Origin: Lachnospiraceae bacterium
Lineage (GTDB): Bacteria; Bacillota; Clostridia; Lachnospirales; Lachnospiraceae
Assembly: GCA_014804385.1 (NCBI GenBank)
Contig: JAAUZW010000035.1
Location: 26,376 to 32,596, forward strand
DNA: 6,221 nucleotides
Direction of reading: 5' to 3'
Below are positions 1 to 4,565 of the stretch, in pieces. A model generated the notes under the pieces. It made no database searches. It was not told where the DNA came from and was given only the letters and a program-made list of their open reading frames with translations. Every line of letters begins with the position of its first letter. The stretch's first letter is position 1. The position numbers and the translations under genes are program-made.

Positions 1-746
1 CTCGCGCTGGCCGAACTTTTGATCAGCACATTTCTCAGCACAAGAGGCAGGGGCGCCTTATTCGGGGAGGGCAGATAGATCATCGCCGTAAACCAGTCGT
101 TCCAGTAAGCTACCATGCTGAACACGACCATAACTGCCATAATAGAGCGGCTTAAAGGCACAACGATCCTGATAAAAGTCGTCCACTTGGAAGCGCCGTC
201 TATGCCTGCCGCCTCGATCATCTCCTTCGGAATACTGTTCTCAAAGAAATTTCTCACAATGATCATATTGCCGACCGCCACGCCGCCGGGAAGGAAGAGA
301 GCCCACATATTGTTGATCAGTCCCGTCTCCTTAACTACCAGATAGGTGGGCACCATGCCGCCGCCGAAGTACATTGTGATAATAAAGAAAATACTTAGCC
401 ACTTTCTGCCCGGCAGTTCCTTCACGCTTAAAGGATAAGCCGTCAGATACAGCATTACAACCGAAAATACCGTACCTATAATGGTGTACTTAAAACTGTT
501 TATAAGACCCGTCAGAATGCTGGGATCAGCAAATACCGACTTGTAGCCATCCCAGGTAAACTGGCTGGGCAGAAGGAAGGTCTTGCCCGCATATACATCA
601 TAAGGATTTGATACAGAAGCAATCAATACATAATATAACGGATAAGCCACTATAAACAGGATGACAGCGCAGATCACCACCAGAATGATATCGCTGCTTT
701 TTTCAGAAAGTCCCGTCAGCTTTCCTGCATTTTTATTCGTTTTCAT
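1..746 (-). CDS. Carbohydrate ABC transporter permease, LplC-like (CUT1 family), C-terminus cut by window edge
   Basis: This is one of the two membrane-spanning subunits of a binding-protein-dependent sugar importer; it should pair with the upstream permease in the cytoplasmic membrane. The visible 248 residues start at an ATG preceded by a GGAGGTG ribosome site (751-757) and stay open to the window edge; the family is usually about 295 residues, so roughly 45-50 are missing. A first hydrophobic segment lies near residues 19-42, further ones near 84-104, 117-138, 148-165 and 202-222. The cytoplasmic EAA loop that contacts the ATPase is clear at about residues 176-199, with EAAGIDGA at 178-185 followed by a hydrophobic stretch and Pro197. 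The family assignment is firm. The substrate is not readable from the sequence; LplC-like proteins often serve oligosaccharides or glycan fragments. The start is 10 bp after the stop of the upstream permease gene, so the two are one operon. Confidence 0.93.
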   Translation of the reverse strand, partial: MKTNKNAGKLTGLSEKSSDIILVVICAVILFIVAYPLYYVLIASVSNPYDVYAGKTFLLPSQFTWDGYKSVFADPSILTGLINSFKYTIIGTVFSVVMLYLTAYPLSVKELPGRKWLSIFFIITMYFGGGMVPTYLVVKETGLINNMWALFLPGGVAVGNMIIVRNFFENSIPKEMIEAAGIDGASKWTTFIRIVVPLSRSIMAVMVVFSMVAYWNDWFTAMIYLPSPNKAPLPLVLRNVLIKSSASA

Positions 747-750
747 GCCG

Positions 751-757
751 CACCTCC
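751..757 (-). promoter_or_regulatory. Ribosome-binding site of the lplC-like gene, overlapping the upstream stop codon
   Basis: Read on the minus strand this is GGAGGTG, four bases before the ATG at 746. Its first G is the last base of the TAG stop of the upstream permease gene (757-759). This arrangement fixes the start codon and suggests translational coupling, which would give equal amounts of the two permease subunits. Confidence 0.8.
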
Positions 758-1701
758 TATACGAAACTCGTGTCTTCCGATATCTTGCCGGCTATTTTAT
801 TCACCACGATCAACAGGATAATATTGATTACCGTATTAAATAGTCCAACCGCCGTGGAATAACTGTACTTGGCGTTTTCGATACCTTGCTGATACACATA
901 GACCGAGATGACATCACTGGTCGCCTTGTTCAGATCCGTCTGCAAAAGCCATACCTTTTCAAAACCTACATTCATCAAACCGCCCGCACTCATGATCAGA
1001 TTCAGAACCATGATCGAAGTGAGCGCCGGAATATCAATGTGGAGAATCCGCTGGAACAAGGATGCGCCATCTACTTTTGCCGCCTCGTAAAGTGATGTAT
1101 CCACGTTGGCCAAAGTCGCCATATAAATGATGATGCCCCAGCCTGCATCCTGCCAGATTCCGGAAGCGATATATATCGTTCGGAATGCGGAAGACTCCGT
1201 CAGAAAATCGATGGAAGTTCCCGCGATCAGGTTGATCAGACCGCCTGAGGGACTTAAGAAAATACGAATCATACCGCAAATGACCATGGTGGAAATAAAG
1301 TGCGGTGCATAGAGCACTGTCTGGGTCACCCTCTTAAAACGCGCAAACCGCATCTGATTCATCATCAATGCGAGGATGATCGGAACCGGGAAACTCCACA
1401 ACAAACTGTAAAAGCTGAGCAAAACCGTGTTCCTGATCATACGTCCGAAGGTCGGCGCACTGAAAAACCGTCTGAACCATTCGAGCCCGACCCATTCGCT
1501 CCCCATAAATCCACGGCTTACCTTGTAATCCCTGAAGGCAATCTGTATGCCGTACATGGGTATGTACTTATAGATAATCGTCAATACCACCGGAACCAAT
1601 AGCATCGCATACAACTGCCAGTTATCCAGTATTCGTTTCTTTAGTGATCCGCCATCCGGCCGGCCCACCGGCCCCGCGGCCACCGCCTTGCTTCTACTCA
1701 T
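757..1701 (-). CDS. Carbohydrate ABC transporter permease, LplB-like (CUT1 family)
   Basis: This 314-residue protein is the first of the two membrane subunits of a CUT1 sugar importer. The N-terminal tail (about 1-27) is cytoplasmic and unusually rich in Gly, Ala and Pro. Six hydrophobic segments follow near residues 30-50, 92-113, 130-149, 176-196, 224-246 and 284-304. The first ends in KYIPMYG and is followed by IAFRDY, a pairing typical of LplB-type permeases. The EAA loop that docks on the ATPase is at about 204-227, with EAAKVDGA at 206-213 and Pro225. Length and architecture are full for the family. The ATG at 1701 is preceded by AAAGGAGA (1715-1708), which supports this start. It is the first gene of the minus-strand operon and is read from the promoter at 1773-1801. 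No ATPase is visible; CUT1 systems of this kind commonly use a shared MsmX-like ATPase encoded elsewhere. The substrate is unknown. Confidence 0.95.
   Translation of the reverse strand: MSRSKAVAAGPVGRPDGGSLKKRILDNWQLYAMLLVPVVLTIIYKYIPMYGIQIAFRDYKVSRGFMGSEWVGLEWFRRFFSAPTFGRMIRNTVLLSFYSLLWSFPVPIILALMMNQMRFARFKRVTQTVLYAPHFISTMVICGMIRIFLSPSGGLINLIAGTSIDFLTESSAFRTIYIASGIWQDAGWGIIIYMATLANVDTSLYEAAKVDGASLFQRILHIDIPALTSIMVLNLIMSAGGLMNVGFEKVWLLQTDLNKATSDVISVYVYQQGIENAKYSYSTAVGLFNTVINIILLIVVNKIAGKISEDTSFV
1658..1673 (-). repeat. All-GC hairpin inside the 5' end of the lplB-like coding sequence
   Basis: GGCCGG (1658-1663) and CCGGCC (1668-1673) form a perfect 6-bp inverted repeat with a 4-base loop. 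In the permease mRNA it would form a stable stem beginning about 28 bases after the start codon, within the Gly/Ala/Pro-rich N-terminal codons. The symmetry is visible; any effect on translation is inference. There is no following T-run, so it is not an intrinsic terminator. Confidence 0.5.
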
Positions 1702-1734
1702 ATCCTGTCTCCTTTCCTTCTGTCACACTTTTAC

Positions 1735-1751
1735 GTCTCACAACGTGAAAC
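1735..1751 (-). promoter_or_regulatory. Inverted repeat in the importer leader, possible mRNA hairpin or operator element
   Basis: GTCTCAC (1735-1741) and GTGAAAC (1745-1751) are complementary at six of seven positions around a 3-base centre; in RNA the seventh pair would be a G-U wobble. It lies in the predicted leader of the importer mRNA, about 34 bases before the lplB-like start, and includes one of the TGAAA half-sites. It may act as a hairpin, a protein site, or neither. Confidence 0.35.
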
Positions 1752-1774
1752 GTTATTTTTATTTATGGTTTCAC
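1745..1774. promoter_or_regulatory. Operator-like inverted repeat across the importer transcription start
   Basis: GTGAAAC (1745-1751) and GTTTCAC (1768-1774) are perfect inverted 7-mers separated by 16 bp. The right arm touches the -10 hexamer of the importer promoter and the pair spans the predicted start of transcription near 1766. The left arm continues into TGAAACGTT, which matches nine of the twelve bases of a LacI-type TGAAACGTTTCA operator. A repressor bound here would block initiation. The symmetry is seen; the binding is inferred. Confidence 0.5.
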
Positions 1775-1801
1775 TTTACCCCCCCCCCTGCCTTCTGTCA
1801 A
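1773..1801 (-). promoter_or_regulatory. Sigma-A promoter of the importer operon, with G10 spacer tract
   Basis: On the minus strand, a perfect -35 box TTGACA (1801-1796) is followed by exactly 17 bp and then TAAAGT (1778-1773), which matches the TATAAT consensus at four of six positions. Transcription should begin near 1766, giving a leader of about 65 bases before the lplB-like ATG. The DNA upstream of the -35 box is A-rich on this strand (1802-1870), as in UP elements. The spacer is GAAGGCA followed by ten G, directly abutting the -10 box. Weakness of the -10 box makes output likely to depend on spacer length. Confidence 0.75.
1779..1788 (-). repeat. Homopolymer tract: ten G (minus strand) in the importer promoter spacer
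   Basis: Ten consecutive C on the plus strand, G on the minus strand, occupy the -10 side of the promoter spacer in an otherwise AT-rich region. G/C homopolymers of this length are prone to slipped-strand mispairing. A change of one base would alter the spacer from 17 to 16 or 18 bp. Poly-G spacers of this type control phase-variable expression of the porA promoter of Neisseria meningitidis. Length errors in sequencing are also frequent at such runs. Confidence 0.9.
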
Positions 1802-1891
1802 TATTTTTGTTCGTATTTTTCGTTAAATATTATATTTTCTGTTATTTTACACGAATCCTTTTGGTTATTTTTGTGTATTTTTTGCTTATTT

Positions 1892-1915
1892 GTTTCATGT
1901 AACGTTTCATGTTAT
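1892..1915 (+). repeat. Two tandem 12-bp repeats, GTTTCATGTWAY
   Basis: GTTTCATGTAAC (1892-1903) is followed directly by GTTTCATGTTAT (1904-1915); the two units match at ten of twelve positions. The junction of the two units creates the CG-centred operator at 1898-1909. The repeat therefore places additional half-sites around one symmetrical site. Confidence 0.7.
1898..1909. promoter_or_regulatory. LacI-family operator, TGTAACGTTTCA
   Basis: The 12-mer differs by one base from the perfect palindrome TGAAACGTTTCA, and the flanking A and T extend the symmetry. A central CG flanked by inverted half-sites is the standard operator form of LacI-family repressors, whose hinge-helix leucine intercalates at that CG step. 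The site is 20 bp upstream of the regulator's -35 box and about 95 bp upstream of the importer's -35 box, so it can serve both. It also resembles a CcpA cre site, so a catabolite-repression role cannot be excluded. Confidence 0.65.
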
Positions 1916-1929
1916 CACAGTTTCTATGC

Positions 1930-1958
1930 TTTACAAATTCCAAAATTCTTATTATAAT
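1930..1958 (+). promoter_or_regulatory. Sigma-A promoter of the regulator operon
   Basis: TTTACA (1930-1935, five of six consensus bases) is separated by exactly 17 bp from a perfect TATAAT (1953-1958). Transcription should begin near 1965. This gives a leader of about 164 bases before the regulator start, long for a simple repressor gene, and the leader contains the 10-bp-spaced TTTCA array. Confidence 0.75.
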
Positions 1959-2041
1959 AACAATATATTCAGGCTTTAAGCCCCTTCATTTTTTGCTCTT
2001 ACGTAATTTTCATATTGCTTATTACCGGCATTTATGGTTGC

Positions 2042-2081
2042 GTTTCATAGTGTTTCACGGGCTTTCACACTATTTCACAAC
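2042..2081 (+). repeat. Array of four TTTCAY units at exact 10-bp spacing
   Basis: Four successive 10-bp units begin GTTTCAT, GTTTCAC, CTTTCAC and ATTTCAC, with TTTCA at 2043, 2053, 2063 and 2073. One helical turn per unit would put all four on nearly the same face of the DNA. The array also contains a 7-bp inverted repeat, ATAGTGT (2047-2053) and ACACTAT (2067-2073), with a 13-bp centre. It lies about 75-115 bp downstream of the predicted regulator start of transcription and 47 bp before the start codon. Its unit matches the half-site of the operator at 1898-1909, which suggests an autoregulatory or cooperative site. Confidence 0.7.
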
Positions 2082-2113
2082 TCATCCACGCCGTTGCATA
2101 GCGAAAATCGTTG

Positions 2114-2120
2114 AAAGGAA
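2114..2120 (+). promoter_or_regulatory. Ribosome-binding site of the LacI-type regulator gene
   Basis: AAAGGAA lies 8 bases before the ATG at 2129 and selects this start over the in-frame TTG at 2111. The TTG overlaps the purine-rich ribosome site itself and would add only six residues ahead of the DNA-binding domain. Confidence 0.75.
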
Positions 2121-2128
2121 CCTGTTAT

Positions 2129-3124
2129 ATGCAAAAGGAAAACTCTGCTCCGACTATGAAAGATGTGGCAAAAGAAGCCGGCGTTGCTCTCGGCACAGTG
2201 TCCAAAGTAGTAAACGGCCTGCCTGTGGGCGATTCCTACCGAATCCGGGTGGAGGAAGCCATTCAGAAGCTAAACTATCAGGTCAACAGCTACGCTCAGG
2301 GATTGAAAGCAAATAAAACCTACACGATAGCCCTCCTGATTCCCAACACCGTCGATCCGTTTTATGCGTCTCTCACCCATCATATCAATATGGCGCTTTT
2401 AAAGAGAAAATACCGCATGCTGCTGTGCGCTACCGATTTTGATCCGAAACAGGAGCAGGAATATATCTCTATGGCACAGCAAAATAAGGTGGACGGCATT
2501 ATCGGCCTGACCTATAATCCCGCCCTTATGGTGGCGGAAAATACACCTTTTGTCGCCATCGACCGCTCTATGGGACCGGGTATCCCCTGTGTCGCCTGCG
2601 ACAACTTTGCCGGCGGACAGCTCGCAGCAGAAAAGCTGGCTGATCTGGGCTGTAAAAACGTGGCCTTTCTGCGAACCGGCTCCGCCCTTATCAACGAGCC
2701 GAATAAGCGCAAAGCCGGTTTTGAGACCGGCTGCCTTTCCCGCGGTCTTTCCTATGAAATGAAAATACTGGATGATGTGGATTCCTACGAAGAATTTGAG
2801 ATGTTTCTATCTGAACACATGGAAAACGGCAAATTAGCCTTTGACGGTATTTTCTGTGTGACAGACCGGCTTGCCTGCCTTGTGTTAAAGATGCTTCATA
2901 AGTTGGGCCAGCGTGTCCCGGAGGATGTGCAGCTCATCGGTTTTGACGGCATACGCGCCTTTGGCACACTAGACTATCACTGCTCCACCATCGTGCAGCC
3001 GGTTCCGGAGATCGCAGAAATGTGTGTGGAGCTGCTTTTGCGGGAAAATATGCTTGTAAAACCGCCTCTGGTCTGTCTGCCCGTCACCTACGCCTACGGC
3101 GGAACCACCCTGGAAACACAATGA
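2129..3124 (+). CDS. LacI-family transcriptional regulator
   Basis: This 331-residue protein is a cytoplasmic DNA-binding repressor, probably a dimer. The N-terminal helix-turn-helix is at about residues 10-30, with MKDVAKEAGV then GTVSKVVNG in place of the common STVSRVLNG. The hinge helix is near 53-61, with NSYAQGL; Leu59 is the expected minor-groove residue. The rest is a periplasmic-binding-protein-like effector domain: IPNTVDPFY near 71-79, FVAIDR near 146, DNFAGGQLAAEKL near 160-172, and VPEDVQLIGFDG in the C-terminal subdomain. Length is full for the family. The ligand is not predictable; a sugar or sugar phosphate related to the divergent importer is likely. Divergent placement beside the importer and CG-centred operators between them indicate local control. 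It heads a three-gene plus-strand unit; the next gene starts 24 bp after its TGA. Alternative: a more global CcpA-like role, less likely given the divergent placement. Confidence 0.95.
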   Translation: MQKENSAPTMKDVAKEAGVALGTVSKVVNGLPVGDSYRIRVEEAIQKLNYQVNSYAQGLKANKTYTIALLIPNTVDPFYASLTHHINMALLKRKYRMLLCATDFDPKQEQEYISMAQQNKVDGIIGLTYNPALMVAENTPFVAIDRSMGPGIPCVACDNFAGGQLAAEKLADLGCKNVAFLRTGSALINEPNKRKAGFETGCLSRGLSYEMKILDDVDSYEEFEMFLSEHMENGKLAFDGIFCVTDRLACLVLKMLHKLGQRVPEDVQLIGFDGIRAFGTLDYHCSTIVQPVPEIAEMCVELLLRENMLVKPPLVCLPVTYAYGGTTLETQ

Positions 3125-3148
3125 TCCGGATAGCGGGAGGAATAGGAT

Positions 3149-3901
3149 ATGCGCATCGGAAATCTTGACGAACAGAATCATGCCGACGGGCTGGCAGAAC
3201 TGATTGAGGCAGGCAGCCCCGACCAAATGACAAAATCACAGAGGCGAAAGAACTGGTGGCACTATTATAAATGGTATGTCATCATTGGCGTCATTCTCTT
3301 CGCCGCCCTCATCCATATCGCCGGAAACGCAATGGGCCTCTTTACCAAATCACCCGATCTGCAGATTGCCTATGTGGGTGAGAACCCGCTTCCCGAGGAT
3401 ACCGTGACCGCATTGGAACAGCTCTTTGCCGGTCTCATCGAGGATTTTAATCGGGACGGTGAAGTGATCGTGCAGGTAAATCAATACACAGGCGACCCGA
3501 ACGCCTCGGACGCCGAGACAGCCTATTACCAGTACGCCTCGGAGATCACTCTGATGGGTGATATCTCCTCCTGCGAAAGCTATCTTTTTCTGCTGGAAGA
3601 TCCACAGGGTTTTCAGCGGGAATATCAGATTCTGGCAGAGCCGGACGGAAGCTGTCCCGGCGACGCGGACTACAGTGTGGACGGCAAGGTCATACGCTGG
3701 GCGGACTGCCCTCTCCTTTCCTCCGTCAATCTGGGTTCCTATACCATATTGGCGGCAGGACAGAAAATAACCGGCAATAGCCAGGAGCTTCTGTCCGGCC
3801 TCTGCCTTGGGCATCGCTGTTTTTACAATGACAAGACGACAGACAACAGAGAAGCCTGCGATTCCTTGTGGCAGCTTCTTTACAGCAGTTTGGAAAATTA
3901 A
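3149..3901 (+). CDS. Single-pass membrane protein with extracytoplasmic domain, function unknown
   Basis: I do not recognise a named function for this 250-residue protein. Residues 1-42 are polar and cytoplasmic, ending in a basic and aromatic patch (RRKNWWHYYKWY at 32-43). One membrane segment follows at about 43-65. The remaining 185 residues should be outside the cell, since the positive charges lie on the N-terminal side. A similar Trp/Tyr-rich entry into a single N-terminal membrane helix is, from general knowledge, common in uncharacterised Lachnospiraceae proteins. The outer domain has an acidic DFNRDG motif (99-104) like a calcium loop, and six cysteines (142, 169, 187, 219, 224, 237). 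A ribosome site GGGAGG (3135-3140) lies 8 bases before the ATG. It is 24 bp after the regulator gene and 28 bp before the lipoprotein gene, so probably co-transcribed. It might sense or anchor something at the surface, but no direct evidence shows this. Confidence 0.85.
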   Translation: MRIGNLDEQNHADGLAELIEAGSPDQMTKSQRRKNWWHYYKWYVIIGVILFAALIHIAGNAMGLFTKSPDLQIAYVGENPLPEDTVTALEQLFAGLIEDFNRDGEVIVQVNQYTGDPNASDAETAYYQYASEITLMGDISSCESYLFLLEDPQGFQREYQILAEPDGSCPGDADYSVDGKVIRWADCPLLSSVNLGSYTILAAGQKITGNSQELLSGLCLGHRCFYNDKTTDNREACDSLWQLLYSSLEN

Positions 3902-3929
3902 CAACCAATAGATCGGAGAAGGATACATT

Positions 3930-4526
3930 ATGAAAGCGAAAAGTTTTTTTCTAATTCCGGGACTCTCATTGACATTGGCGCTGACCGGATGCGCCGCATC
4001 CCCTTCCGGCCTTGAAGAAAGCGCCGTGACCGTCGAGGATTCCGAATATGTCACCGTCGGCAGTCATCTGACCGTACACAAAACAGACAGCCGCCTGACT
4101 CTGGTGGATCACAAGGATGCCTTGGCCTCGGACGGCCTGTATTACGCCGCCTGGGCAGCGGGAAGTCCTGAAGAATACGAAAACAGCGAGGGCGACACCG
4201 TGGATTTGTACGACGCCCAGCTCTATCTGCTTTTGGCTGAATGCAAGACTGTAGATGCCGCAGAGGATAACTCGAAAAGCTGGCTTGAGGCCGGACGGGC
4301 GAACTATGAGGTGACTGCCGAAGAGACGATCTCCTGTAACGGGCAATCCTATACTCTGCTCACCTACCATTTTACCAGCGAAGAAAACCCCTACTCGCAC
4401 GGTGTATCGGCTTTCGGGGTCTTTGAAAACTGTGCCATATGCGCAGAGTTGACATGTCAGGAATCATACGGCGAAGACCTGAAAGAAATGCTCACCGATT
4501 TCCTGGAGGGATGCAGCTACAAGTAG
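3930..4526 (+). CDS. Lipoprotein of unknown function
   Basis: This 198-residue protein begins with a type II signal peptide: a short basic start (MKAK), a hydrophobic core (6-18) and the lipobox LTGC at 18-21. It should be cleaved before Cys21, lipidated and held on the outer face of the membrane. The mature part is acidic and has six further cysteines (105, 136, 168, 171, 176, 195), an even number that would allow disulfides. The pattern of short strands ending in an aromatic TYHF stretch and a C-terminal amphipathic helix (181-194) is vaguely like small PsbP/DcrB-type extracytoplasmic domains, but I cannot assign a family. It is not a sugar-binding protein of the importer: it is about half the needed length. 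The ribosome site GGAGAAGGA (3915-3923) supports the start. It is the last gene of the plus-strand unit and converges on the FtsX-type permease gene. Confidence 0.9.
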   Translation: MKAKSFFLIPGLSLTLALTGCAASPSGLEESAVTVEDSEYVTVGSHLTVHKTDSRLTLVDHKDALASDGLYYAAWAAGSPEEYENSEGDTVDLYDAQLYLLLAECKTVDAAEDNSKSWLEAGRANYEVTAEETISCNGQSYTLLTYHFTSEENPYSHGVSAFGVFENCAICAELTCQESYGEDLKEMLTDFLEGCSYK

Positions 4527-4565
4527 ATATCCTCAGACGGCCCCGTACCCACTTTGCGTGATGCC

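Larger units (their letters stand above)
1702..2128. promoter_or_regulatory. Divergent intergenic control region between the sugar importer and its LacI-type regulator
   Basis: This 427-bp stretch has no credible gene. It is clearly more AT-rich than the flanking genes and contains both divergent promoters, a LacI-family operator, several half-site repeats and both ribosome sites. The pentamer TTTCA or its complement occurs ten times here: plus strand at 1769, 1893, 1905, 2009, 2043, 2053, 2063 and 2073; minus-strand sense at 1746-1750 and 2112-2116. Chance would predict about one to two. The short open frames across it are rich in Phe and low-complexity, and lack ribosome sites. Confidence 0.9.

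Noticed and set aside
1898..1909. Reading this site as a CcpA cre box only
   Set aside because: It resembles cre, but lies beside a divergent LacI-family gene and shares half-sites with nearby repeats; local regulation is the simpler reading, though cre is not excluded.
1688..1957. An 89-codon plus-strand frame in the divergent region
   Set aside because: Phe- and Cys-rich low-complexity translation from T-rich DNA, crosses both promoters, and has no ribosome site.
1972..1982. GGCTTTAAGCC, followed by a T-rich stretch, as an attenuator
   Set aside because: After allowing a loop only about four pairs remain, and the T-run is separated from the stem by several bases; more likely a chance palindrome.
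2111..2128. TTG at 2111 as the start of the regulator
   Set aside because: It overlaps the purine-rich ribosome site of the ATG at 2129, and has no site of its own at proper distance.
3350..4054. A 234-codon open frame on the minus strand opposite the membrane protein gene
   Set aside because: It lies wholly antisense to two well-supported genes with good ribosome sites, begins inside the lipoprotein gene, and its translation has no recognisable domain or signal.
3966..4400. A 144-codon minus-strand open frame opposite the lipoprotein gene
   Set aside because: Antisense shadow of a gene with a clear signal peptide and lipobox; no family features of its own.
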